The notes under the pieces are model-generated. The model was not told the DNA's origin and made no database searches. It was given only the letters and a program-made list of their open reading frames with translations. A stretch of 32,340 bases of DNA from Burkholderiales bacterium (lineage in GTDB: Bacteria; Pseudomonadota; Gammaproteobacteria; Burkholderiales; Usitatibacteraceae): the NCBI GenBank assembly GCA_026125445.1, contig JAHCLE010000025.1:1-32340 (forward strand), read 5' to 3'. Within the stretch, counting starts at the first letter, position 1, and each line of letters starts with the position of its first letter. This document shows positions 9,653 to 16,408 of the stretch, piece by piece. A program made the translations under genes and the position numbers.

Positions 9653-9844
9653 GGGGGGAAATCGGGATTTTTTCTTGTGCGACAGGGACTTAGCGGAGGT
9701 TCCTCACAGGAATTTTGGGTTTTCTATAGTCAATGTTTTCAAAGGGTTATAAAACCTATTGAAAGTCGTTTGATAAGATTGATCCCACGCCGCCCTGAGC
9801 GCCCCCTGCGAGGGGATCGACGAAGCGGTCCGAAGGAGGCTTCG
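9653..9844. other. AT-rich divergent intergenic region
   Basis: The roughly 300-base gap between mraZ and the histidine phosphatase gene is much richer in A+T than the surrounding coding DNA. The left part holds the dcw promoter and MraZ operator (listed separately). The right part should hold the promoter for the plus-strand gene. The best -10-like element is TATAAA at 9748-9753, but I find no convincing -35 at normal spacing. CGAAGC (9821-9826) and GCTTCG (9839-9844) can pair around the ribosome binding site AAGGAG, immediately before the ATG at 9845. Confidence 0.5.
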
Positions 9845-10492
9845 ATGCTGCATCGCACCATCCGCGCTCGCTGCGCCGCCGCAACGGCGGCGCTCCTGCT
9901 CGCCACGACGGCCCTTGCCGAAGGCGATTCCTCGCCCGATCCCGCGCACGCGCTCGAGGGAGCGGCGCTCCTGCGCGCGCTGCGGGCGGGCGGCTTCACG
10001 CTCTACTTCCGTCACACCGCGACCGACTTCAGCCAGAGCGACCGCCCCGCCGCGGGCCTGGGCGACTGCGCCGCGCAGAGGAACCTCTCGGAGGCCGGGC
10101 GCGCGCAGGCGCGTGCCATCGGGGAAGCGATCCGCGCGCTCCGCCTGCCCGTGGGCGAGGTGATCGCGAGCCCGTTCTGCCGCACGATGGAGACGGGGCG
10201 CCTCATGTTCGGCCGCGCGGATCCGTCGGCGGTCGTGCGCGGCTACGAGGGCACCTCCGCGGCGAACGCCGACTACACGAGGCTCGCCGCGCTGCTGGCC
10301 TCGCCGCCGGCGCCGGGAACGCTTCGCATGATCACGAGCCACGGCAACCCGTTCCGCGCCATCGCGGGGCCGCCCCACCTCGCCGAGGGCGAGGCGGCGG
10401 TGCTCAAGCCCGCGGGCGCGAGATTCGTGGTGGTGGCGAGGATGCGGCCCGACGACTGGGCCGGGCTCGCCCGCGCGGAAATCGAAAAGTGA
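9845..10492 (+). CDS. Exported histidine phosphatase-fold protein
   Basis: This 215-residue protein has a signal peptide (basic start, hydrophobic core about 11-24, likely cut after TALA) and a histidine phosphatase superfamily core. The phosphate-accepting residues Arg56-His57 sit in YFRHTATD, where most members have RHG. Conserved SPFCRTMETG and a second histidine, His166 in TSHGNP, complete the pocket. It probably acts in the periplasm; its substrate cannot be read from the sequence. The ATG at 9845 has an AAGGAGG ribosome site five bases upstream. It is a single gene, convergent with rnpB, and its stop codon lies in the region encoding the 3' end of that RNA. Confidence 0.8.
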   Translation: MLHRTIRARCAAATAALLLATTALAEGDSSPDPAHALEGAALLRALRAGGFTLYFRHTATDFSQSDRPAAGLGDCAAQRNLSEAGRAQARAIGEAIRALRLPVGEVIASPFCRTMETGRLMFGRADPSAVVRGYEGTSAANADYTRLAALLASPPAPGTLRMITSHGNPFRAIAGPPHLAEGEAAVLKPAGARFVVVARMRPDDWAGLARAEIEK

Positions 10493-10795
10493 ACCAGGCC
10501 TGTAAGCGGGATTCTGTTACGCCCCTCGCGGGGTATGACGGTCATCCCTCTGGGCGACGCGTTGCCGCGGCGCTCGAGCCACCTACCCGCAGACTCGGCG
10601 GGCCGCGTCGTCGTCTGCCTATTTGGTGTTGCTCCGCGTAGAGATTGCCCGTTTCACCCGGACTGAACCGGCTCGTCTCTGTTGCTCTGATCCTCGCCTC
10701 ACGGCGGACGGGGGTTACCCGCTACGCTGCCCTGTGGAGTCCCGACTTTCCTCCGCACCGCATCCGCGGCACGGCGACCGTCCGGCCTGCTTCAC
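10489..10795 (-). ncRNA. rnpB: RNase P RNA, bacterial class A
   Basis: The minus strand has the catalytic RNA of ribonuclease P, which matures tRNA 5' ends. I see the conserved GGAGGAAAGTC near the 5' side followed by CTCCACAGGGCAG, an internal CAGAGCAACAGAGA segment, GGGTGAAACGG, and the 3' signature AACAGAATCCCGCTTACAGG. The ends are set by the P1 helix: GTGAA..AGGCC at 10795-10784 pairs with GGCCT..TTCAC at 10500-10489 with one mismatch. CGGGA near the 5' end also pairs with TCCCG near the 3' end, a changed but still complementary version of the E. coli pair (from memory). The length, about 307 nt, is normal. A short T run follows the P1 helix. Confidence 0.95.
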
Positions 10796-10801
10796 CCCGT
10801 C

Positions 10802-10807
10802 ATTCTA
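10802..10807 (-). promoter_or_regulatory. Probable -10 box of rnpB
   Basis: TAGAAT on the minus strand ends seven bases before the predicted 5' end of RNase P RNA at 10795, the right distance for a -10 element. At 17-base spacing the -35 position falls inside the palindrome at 10814-10869 and reads AACCTG, a poor match. A CTGACC inside the palindrome resembles TTGACA but at only 14 bases. The palindrome seems to have replaced the original -35 region. Confidence 0.6.
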
Positions 10808-10813
10808 CGGAGA

Positions 10814-10869
10814 AGAAATGGGGTCAGGTTACTTTTCCGGAATCGGAAAAGTAACCTGACCCCATTTCT
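10814..10869. repeat. Palindromic repeat, copy 1 (26-base arms)
   Basis: Two perfectly complementary 26-base arms (10814-10839 and 10844-10869) flank the four-base loop GAAT. The outer core GGGGTCAGGTTAC and its complement are identical to copy 2 at 24884-24930, while the inner stem (TTTTCCG here) differs. It lies between rnpB and the DUF3025 gene and encodes the last residues of the DUF3025 protein. Small palindromes of this kind resemble REP elements moved by IS200-like (RAYT) transposases; no such transposase is in the window, so that link is inference. Confidence 0.85.
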
Positions 10870-11668
10870 CCGGCTTGCGGCGGAAGTGCGACTCGTCGTC
10901 GTAGAAGGCCTCGCGCTCGCCCTCCGCGCACCACCCCGGGATGCCCAGCACCGGCATCGGCGCCATGGCCCGCGGGGAGGGGAAGCGCGCGCGCGCGGCG
11001 AAGTGCGCGGCGAGGAGCTCGTCGGCGCGCGCGACCTGCGCCTCCGGCGGGAGCATCGTGAAGAAGTCGTCCACGGGCAGGAAGACCGTCTTGGCCACGA
11101 TGCCGACGAAGGGATCGAGCATCTTCTCCAGCAGCGAGTGGCCGAAGGCGAGGAAGCGCACCTCGCCCGCGAGCTCGCCGCGGCGACGCCAGAAGAGCTC
11201 CTTCCACTCGAAGTCGCGGATGAGCCGCAGCGGCGCGGGCGAGCGGGAGGCCACCACGACGCCTCCCTCGTCGAAGAGGGTGAGCGCGTCGCGCTCCGGG
11301 CGGCGGCGCCTCCCCTCTTCCTCGCCGCCCTCGGCGAGCATCGCCGCGTGCTGCGCGTTGATGGCCGCCTTCGCCCGCGGCCAGGCGATCCAGGCGAGCG
11401 CGTTGAAGAGGTCGTGCCAGTTGTCCGCGCGCGTCTCGACCTCGCCCGAGCGCGCGATGCGCACCTCGTAGTAGGTGGTCCCCGCCTCGCCGCGCGCGCG
11501 CGGCGGCACGAAGCGCACCGGCAGCCCGGTCGCGGTGACCACGCCCTCCGCGAGCGCGGTGAGCTCCCCGTGCGTGGGCCAGCGCGACGGGTCGAGCCGG
11601 GCGAGCGCGGGCGCGATGGGCGCGAAAGCCGGGCCACGCAGCCTCGCCTGCGCCGCGGCCCAGTCCAT
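10829..11668 (-). CDS. DUF3025 family protein with repeat-derived C-terminus
   Basis: The 279-residue soluble protein has the DUF3025 hallmark DNWHDLFNALAWIAWPRAKAA followed by NAQHAAM in its first half. The function of this family is unknown to me. About the last twelve residues (KWGQVTF onward) and the stop codon are encoded by the palindrome at 10814-10869, so the original stop was probably lost or displaced by its insertion. The ATG at 11668 is 15 bases downstream of the pyrC stop, which suggests co-transcription with pyrC. Confidence 0.8.
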   Translation of the reverse strand: MDWAAAQARLRGPAFAPIAPALARLDPSRWPTHGELTALAEGVVTATGLPVRFVPPRARGEAGTTYYEVRIARSGEVETRADNWHDLFNALAWIAWPRAKAAINAQHAAMLAEGGEEEGRRRRPERDALTLFDEGGVVVASRSPAPLRLIRDFEWKELFWRRRGELAGEVRFLAFGHSLLEKMLDPFVGIVAKTVFLPVDDFFTMLPPEAQVARADELLAAHFAARARFPSPRAMAPMPVLGIPGWCAEGEREAFYDDESHFRRKPEKWGQVTFPIPEK

Positions 11669-11683
11669 CGCGGGTCGCCCGGC

Positions 11684-12721
11684 CTAGTCGCGGAAGCGCC
11701 AGGCGAGGCGCTCGCCGGCGCGAAGCGGCACCACGGTCCCGTCGCCGAAGGGATAGGCCGCGGGCACCTCCCACGGCTCCTTGGCGAGCGTGACCTTGCG
11801 CGTGCTCCGCGGCAGGCCGTAGAAGTCGGGCCCGTAGTGGCTCGCGAATCCCTCCAGCCGGTCCAGGGCCCCCTCGCGCTCGAAGACCTCGGCGTAGAGC
11901 TCCAGGGCCGCGTGCGCGGTGTAGATGCCGGCGCTCCCGCAGCACGACTCCTTCGCCGATCGCGAGTGCGGCGCCGTGTCCGTGCCCAGGAAGAAGCGCG
12001 GGTTGCCGGAGACCGCGGCCTTCAGCAGCGACAGGCGGTGCGTCTCGCGCTTGAGCACCGGCAGGCAGTAGTGGTGCGGGCGGACGCCGCCGGCGAAGAG
12101 GGCGTTGCGGTTGAGCAGCAGGTGGTGCGCGGTGATCGTGGCCGCGACGTTCTCCGGCGCGCTGGAGACGAAGAGCGCGGCCTCGCGCGTCGTGATGTGC
12201 TCGAGCACCATGCGCAGCTTCGGAAAGCGCCGCTCGAGGGGCCGCAGGAACCTCTCGATGAACACCTTCTCGCGGTCGAAGACGTCGACCTCGGGATCGG
12301 TCACCTCGCCGTGCAGCAGCAGCGGCAGGCGGTGCGCGGCCATCGCCTCGAACACCGCGTCGCAGCGGCGGATGTCGGTGACGCCGGAGTCGGAGTTGGT
12401 CGTGGCGCCGGCGGGGTAGTACTTGACCGCCTTCACGAAGCCGGAGGCCGCGGCCTTCGCGATCTCGTCGGGCGGGGTGTTGTCCGTGAGGTAGAGCGTC
12501 ATCAGCGGCTCGAAGTCCGAGCCCGCCGGCCGCGCCGCGAGGATCCTGTCGCGGTAGGCCCGCGCCTGCTCCACCGTCGTGACCGGCGGCTTGAGGTTCG
12601 GCATCACGATGGCGCGGCCGAACTGGCGCGCCGTGGCGCCCACGACCGACTTCATGAGCTCGCCGTCGCGGAAGTGGACGTGCCAGTCGTCGGGGCGGGC
12701 GATCGTGAGAGTCTCGGCCAT
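11684..12721 (-). CDS. pyrC: Dihydroorotase PyrC
   Basis: PyrC cyclises N-carbamoyl-aspartate to dihydroorotate, the third step of pyrimidine synthesis. The 345-residue length and layout fit the class II, E. coli-type enzyme. [10 protein letters not shown] gives metal-binding His14 and His16. Lys100 in [10 protein letters not shown] is the expected carboxylated bridging lysine. The flexible TNSDSGV loop follows, and metal or substrate residues lie in LLHGEV, EHITT and LGTDTAPH. It begins nine bases after the rsmI stop and precedes the DUF3025 gene, so the three form one probable transcript. Confidence 0.97.
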   Translation of the reverse strand: MAETLTIARPDDWHVHFRDGELMKSVVGATARQFGRAIVMPNLKPPVTTVEQARAYRDRILAARPAGSDFEPLMTLYLTDNTPPDEIAKAAASGFVKAVKYYPAGATTNSDSGVTDIRRCDAVFEAMAAHRLPLLLHGEVTDPEVDVFDREKVFIERFLRPLERRFPKLRMVLEHITTREAALFVSSAPENVAATITAHHLLLNRNALFAGGVRPHHYCLPVLKRETHRLSLLKAAVSGNPRFFLGTDTAPHSRSAKESCCGSAGIYTAHAALELYAEVFEREGALDRLEGFASHYGPDFYGLPRSTRKVTLAKEPWEVPAAYPFGDGTVVPLRAGERLAWRFRD

Positions 12722-12730
12722 CGCGCGATC

Positions 12731-13666
12731 TTATCGCTTCCGGCCGCCCTTCGCCTTGCCCGCCCCGCCCTCTTCCTTCGTCGCGAGCGCCATCGCGTAC
12801 ATCTCGCTGCGGTTCGCGCCCGTGATCCTCGCGGCGAGCGCGGCCGCCTGCTTCACCGAGAGCTCGGCGAGCAGCGCCTCGAGGACGCGCCGGGGATCGG
12901 CGCGGGGGGCCGCCTCCACGGGCCGGCCCTCGACGACGAGGACGAACTCGCCGCGCGAGCGGTTCCCGTCCGCGCGCAGCCAGTCGACGGCGAGCGCGAG
13001 CGGCACGCGCGCGATCGTCTCGAAGCGCTTGGTGAGCTCGCGGCAGACGACCACGTCGCGATCGCCCAGGGCCGCGTGCAGGTCCGCGAGCGTGGCCTCG
13101 ATGCGGTGCGGCGACTCGAAGAGCGCGATGGCCCAGGGGCCGGCGGCGAGCTCGGCCAGGCGCCGCTTGCGCTCGGCGCCCCGGGCCGGCAGGAAGCCCG
13201 CGAAGACGACGCCGTCGGCGGCCACGCCGCTCGCCGAGAGGGCCGCGGTGAGCGCGCTCGGCCCCGGGACGGGCACCACCGCGAAGCCCTCGGCGCGCAC
13301 GCGGTCGACGAGCAGCGCGCCGGGATCGCTCACGGCCGGGGTGCCGGCGTCGCTCGTGAGCGCCACCGACTTCCCCTCGCGCAGCAGGGCGAGCACCGCC
13401 TCGGCCGCCGCGCGCTCGTTGTGCTCGTGCACCGCGATCACGCGCGCGCCGATGCCCAGGTGGGCCAGCAGGGAGCGCGCCACGCGCGTGTCCTCGGCGG
13501 CCACCACGTCGCACGCCGCGAGCGTGAGCCGCGCGCGCTCCGTGAGGTCGCCCAGGTTCCCGATGGGCGTCGCCACCACATATAATCCTCCGGGCAACGT
13601 CCCCGCCCGGCCAGCCGCGGCCGGCGAATCGGAGTCGCCCTTCTTGCCCTCGCCCTTCGCGCGCAT
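12731..13666 (-). CDS. rsmI: 16S rRNA (cytidine1402-2'-O)-methyltransferase RsmI
   Basis: RsmI 2'-O-methylates C1402 of 16S rRNA, complementing RsmH. Motifs are GGLYVVATPIGNLGD, AAEDTRVARSLL, SDAGTPAVSDPG, VPVPGPSALTAALSASG, FESPHRIEATL and CRELTKRFET. The C-terminal tail is Lys/Arg-rich. I choose the ATG at 13666 (311 residues, GAGGAGG nine bases upstream), because a later start loses the conserved Leu-Tyr of the first strand. The alternative is GTG at 13579 with GGAGG seven bases upstream, giving MVATPIGN. If 13666 is right, the first 23 bases overlap the divergent lpoA-like gene. The rare codons TTA-TAT in this region form the -10 of that gene on the other strand. Confidence 0.93.
   Translation of the reverse strand: MRAKGEGKKGDSDSPAAAGRAGTLPGGLYVVATPIGNLGDLTERARLTLAACDVVAAEDTRVARSLLAHLGIGARVIAVHEHNERAAAEAVLALLREGKSVALTSDAGTPAVSDPGALLVDRVRAEGFAVVPVPGPSALTAALSASGVAADGVVFAGFLPARGAERKRRLAELAAGPWAIALFESPHRIEATLADLHAALGDRDVVVCRELTKRFETIARVPLALAVDWLRADGNRSRGEFVLVVEGRPVEAAPRADPRRVLEALLAELSVKQAAALAARITGANRSEMYAMALATKEEGGAGKAKGGRKR
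13581..13586 (+). promoter_or_regulatory. TATAAT -10 box of the lpoA-like operon
   Basis: A perfect TATAAT on the plus strand lies 57 bases before the proposed TTG start of the lpoA-like gene, in otherwise very GC-rich DNA. The -35 region is weak: TTCCCG at 18-base spacing matches three of six. The box is the complement of the codons for the invariant Leu-Tyr in rsmI. The neighbouring bases CCTCC form the Shine-Dalgarno sequence of the alternative rsmI start on the other strand. Confidence 0.55.
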
Positions 13667-14825
13667 CGACGCGATCCTCCTCGCCGCCTTGCTCGCGGCA
13701 CCGCCGGCATTCTCGGCCGACGCGTCGCCCGAGACAACCACGCCGTCGGGGCTCGCGCCGACCACGGTGGTGACGCCGCTGCGCGACCCGTCGCAGCCAC
13801 CGCCTCCGGCGGCAGCGCCCGCGGCGCCCGCCCGCGCGCCGATCCCGGCCGGCCCCGCGCCGCACGTGGCCCTCATCCTGCCGCTTTCCTCCCCGGCCCT
13901 GGGTCGCGTGGCCGACGCCGTCCGCCTGGGATTCCTCGCCGCCGGCGAGGTCGCGGGCCGCAACGCGCTGCCGGTGCGCGTCTACCCCGCCGCCGACGAC
14001 GGGCCCGCGGTCCTGGAGCTTTGCCTGAAGGCGCAGCGCGAGGGGGCCGTGCTCGTCGTGGCCGGGCTCACGCGCGACGGGGCCACGGGGCTCGCGCGCA
14101 GCGACTGCCCGCGCCAGCCCACGCTGGTGCTCAACCAGCCGCAGGAGGAGCCGATGCCGGCGAAGATGTACTCCATCTCCCTCTCGGCGGAGCAGGAGGC
14201 CCGGCAGGCCGCGCTCCTCGCGATCAACGACGGCTGGCGCGCGGCCATCGTCATCGTCGCGCCGACGCCGCTCGCGCGGCGCGTGGCCGACGCCTTCGAG
14301 CGCGAGTGGGGCCGCGCCGCGGGCGAGGCGCGCCGCGTGACCTTCGCCGGCGGCGTCGAGGAGGCGCCCGCCATCAAGGAGCGCATCGCCGCCCTGCGCG
14401 GCGACATGGTCTTCCTCGCCCTGGACCAGGCGACCACGCGCGCGGTGCGGCCCTACATCTCCGGCTCGCTGCCCATCTACACCACCTCCCTCGGCGTGGA
14501 CCCGCGCGCGGACGCCACTGTCAACGTCGACCTGGAGGGTGTGCGTTACGTGGACATGCCCTGGTTCGTCCAGCCCGACCACCCCGCCGTCATGGTCTAT
14601 CCCGCCGCTCCCGCCTCGATCTCGGTGGAGCAGGAGAGGCTCTACGCCCTGGGGATCGACGCCTACCGGCTCAGCTCGCTGCTGCTGCAGGCGGACCTCA
14701 AGTCCTTCTCGCTCGACGGCGTGACGGGGCGGATCGCCCTCGACGCCGACCGGCACTTCACGCGCACGCTCGTCCCCGCGGGCTTCGATTCCGGCCGCGC
14801 CGTCCCGCTCGCCCCCGCGCAATGA
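13644..14825 (+). CDS. LpoA/LppC-like periplasmic protein, probable penicillin-binding protein activator
   Basis: The 393-residue product has a signal peptide (PFARIDAILLAALLAAPPAFSA), a Pro/Ala-rich linker to about residue 72, then a type 1 periplasmic-binding fold like the C-terminal domain of LpoA (PHVALILPLSSPALGRVADAVRLG). E. coli LpoA is an outer-membrane lipoprotein that activates PBP1A. Here no lipobox cysteine follows the signal segment, so the protein is probably soluble. The N-terminal TPR domain of E. coli LpoA is also absent. No in-frame ATG precedes the fold; TTG at 13644 with GGAG nine bases upstream is the best start. The order rsmI, lpoA, yraN, diaA, dolP supports the call. 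Its stop overlaps the yraN ATG. Confidence 0.78.
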   Translation: MPSPFARIDAILLAALLAAPPAFSADASPETTTPSGLAPTTVVTPLRDPSQPPPPAAAPAAPARAPIPAGPAPHVALILPLSSPALGRVADAVRLGFLAAGEVAGRNALPVRVYPAADDGPAVLELCLKAQREGAVLVVAGLTRDGATGLARSDCPRQPTLVLNQPQEEPMPAKMYSISLSAEQEARQAALLAINDGWRAAIVIVAPTPLARRVADAFEREWGRAAGEARRVTFAGGVEEAPAIKERIAALRGDMVFLALDQATTRAVRPYISGSLPIYTTSLGVDPRADATVNVDLEGVRYVDMPWFVQPDHPAVMVYPAAPASISVEQERLYALGIDAYRLSSLLLQADLKSFSLDGVTGRIALDADRHFTRTLVPAGFDSGRAVPLAPAQ

Positions 14826-15190
14826 ACGCCCCGTCCCGCGTCCGCGCCCGCCTTCGCGGCGAGGCGGCGGAGGAACTCGCCGCCCGCTTCCTCGCGGCGC
14901 AGGGGCTCGCCATCCTCGCGCGCAACTACCGCACGCGGCTCGGCGAGGTGGACATCGTCGCCCGCGAGGGGGCCGTGCTCGTCTTCCTGGAAGTGCGGCT
15001 GCGCTCGTGGGCCGCGTGGGGCGGGGCCGCCGCGAGCGTCGACGCACGCAAGCAGCGGCGCATCGTCGCCGCCGCCCGACACTATCTTTCGCGGCTTCGT
15101 GCGGAACCGCCCTGCCGATTCGATGTCCTTACCCTCGACGGCCCCGCGGGATCTCCCGCGTGGATCCGCGGCGCCTTCGAGGCCGCGTGA
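14822..15190 (+). CDS. yraN: YraN/UPF0102 family protein
   Basis: This 122-residue protein belongs to the YraN (UPF0102) family, which has an endonuclease-like fold. It shows the conserved [35 protein letters not shown] and [10 protein letters not shown] segments, in which the Glu, Asp and Glu of GEVDIV..LEVR match a PD-(D/E)XK-like active site. The biological role is unknown. The ATG at 14822 overlaps the upstream stop as ATGA. Its place between lpoA and diaA is the same as in E. coli. Confidence 0.92.
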   Translation: MNAPSRVRARLRGEAAEELAARFLAAQGLAILARNYRTRLGEVDIVAREGAVLVFLEVRLRSWAAWGGAAASVDARKQRRIVAAARHYLSRLRAEPPCRFDVLTLDGPAGSPAWIRGAFEAA

Positions 15191-15193
15191 CGA

Positions 15194-15199
15194 TACAAT
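15194..15199 (+). promoter_or_regulatory. Possible -10 box before diaA/gmhA
   Basis: TACAAT lies 31 bases before the diaA/gmhA ATG, just after the yraN stop. It stands out in GC-rich DNA, but no -35 is evident at 16-18 base spacing. It could give an internal promoter for the sugar isomerase, lipoprotein and methyltransferase genes. Confidence 0.35.
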
Positions 15200-15230
15200 G
15201 CCAGGCTCGCCAGGCCCGAAAGCCCTTCCC

Positions 15231-15824
15231 ATGGATCACGTCGCCCAGGTACGCAGCCATTTCGAGGACGCCATCGCCCTCAAGCAGCGCATGCGCGAGA
15301 GCCTCGCGCCCGCCATCGCGCGCGCGGGCGAGGCCGTCGCCGCGGCGCTCGGCCGCGGCAACAAGGTGCTCGCCTGCGGCAACGGCGGCTCGGCCGCCGA
15401 CTGCCAGCATTTCGCGGCCGAACTCGTCGGCCGCTTCGAGCGCGAGCGACCGGGGCTGCCGGCCATCGCGCTCACGGTCGACTCCTCGGCGCTCACCGCG
15501 ATCGCGAACGACTACTCTTACGAGGCGGTCTTCGCCAAGCAGGTCGAGGCGCTGGGCCGCGAGGGGGACGTGCTGCTCGCGATCTCGACCTCGGGCAACT
15601 CGGCCAACGTCGTGGCCGCCATGAAGGCCGCCAAGGCGCGCGGCATGGCGGTGGTGGCGCTCACGGGGCGGGACGGCGGCCAGATGGCGGCGATGCTCGC
15701 CCCGACCGACCACCACCTCAACGTCGCGCACGCGCGCACGGCGCGCGTCCAGGAGGTCCACATCCTGGCGCTGCACTGTCTGTGCGACACGATCGACAAC
15801 GTCCTGCACGGAGAATCCCGATGA
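15231..15824 (+). CDS. SIS-domain protein, DiaA / phosphoheptose isomerase GmhA type
   Basis: The 197-residue protein has a single sugar-isomerase domain: [21 protein letters not shown] near residues 50-70, then [24 protein letters not shown] and STSGNSANV. GmhA makes heptose-7-phosphate for LPS core. DiaA, its close paralogue, binds DnaA and promotes replication initiation. Synteny (yraN before, dolP-like after) favours diaA. Presence of rfaE2 at 24952 shows an ADP-heptose route that needs a GmhA, which could be this protein if no second copy exists. The ATG at 15231 fits the family start; an in-frame ATG at 15198 overlaps the TACAAT box. The stop overlaps the next gene by ATGA. Confidence 0.85.
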   Translation: MDHVAQVRSHFEDAIALKQRMRESLAPAIARAGEAVAAALGRGNKVLACGNGGSAADCQHFAAELVGRFERERPGLPAIALTVDSSALTAIANDYSYEAVFAKQVEALGREGDVLLAISTSGNSANVVAAMKAAKARGMAVVALTGRDGGQMAAMLAPTDHHLNVAHARTARVQEVHILALHCLCDTIDNVLHGESR

Positions 15825-16408
15825 CCAAGAGACTCCTCACCCTCCTCGCCCTCGCCGCCGCGGTTCCCGTCCTCCAGGGCTGCGTCACCGCCGCCGCCGT
15901 CGGCGCCGGCACGGTCGCCCTGATGGTCGAGGACCGCCGCACCACCGGCACCTACGTCGAGGACGAGAACATCGAGTGGAAGGTGCTCGCCCGCGTGAAC
16001 GGCGACTTCAAGGCCGCGCACGTGAACGGCACCAGCTTCAACCGCCGCGTGCTGCTCACGGGCCAGGCGCCGACCGAGGAGATGAAGAAGGCCATCGAGG
16101 AGGCGGTGAAGTCGATCGTCCCGGTGGCCGGCGTGGTGAACGAGCTGGCGGTGGGCGGCAACAGCTCCATGACCTCGCGGGGCAGCGACTCGCTCATCAC
16201 CACGAACGTGAAGACGCGCATGGTGGGCAACGGGAAGTTCTCCCCCAACCACGTGAAGGTCGTCACCGAGGACGGCATCGTCTACCTCATGGGCATCGTC
16301 ACCCAGGCCGAGGGCGACGCGGCGGTCGAAGTCGCCCGCTCGACCTCCGGCGTGCAGCGCGTGGTCAAGGCCTTCGAGTACATCGCCGAGGCGCCGAAGC
16401 GCAATTGA
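15821..16408 (+). CDS. BON-domain outer-membrane lipoprotein, DolP (YraP)-like
   Basis: The 195-residue protein starts with a lipoprotein signal ending in LQGC (lipidated Cys21). Two BON domains follow: about 45-110 ([12 protein letters not shown]...[11 protein letters not shown]) and about 120-190 ([16 protein letters not shown]...[12 protein letters not shown]). DolP in E. coli is an outer-membrane lipoprotein that binds anionic phospholipid at the division site and supports envelope integrity. Order after diaA is the same as in E. coli. The ATG overlaps the previous stop (ATGA); the stop overlaps the TTG start of the next gene. Confidence 0.9.
   Translation: MTKRLLTLLALAAAVPVLQGCVTAAAVGAGTVALMVEDRRTTGTYVEDENIEWKVLARVNGDFKAAHVNGTSFNRRVLLTGQAPTEEMKKAIEEAVKSIVPVAGVVNELAVGGNSSMTSRGSDSLITTNVKTRMVGNGKFSPNHVKVVTEDGIVYLMGIVTQAEGDAAVEVARSTSGVQRVVKAFEYIAEAPKRN

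Noticed and set aside
10814-10869. Palindrome as a rho-independent terminator for the DUF3025 gene
   Set aside because: The stem is long and ends in a short T-containing stretch (ATTTC) without a real T run, and the stop codon lies inside the far arm; the identical core at 24884-24930 in a divergent promoter region shows it is a repeat, not a terminator.
10824-15047. A 1407-codon open frame on the minus strand across pyrC, rsmI and the lpoA-like gene
   Set aside because: It crosses several clear genes on both strands in another frame and its translation is low-complexity Arg/Ala/Gly; it is a composition artefact.
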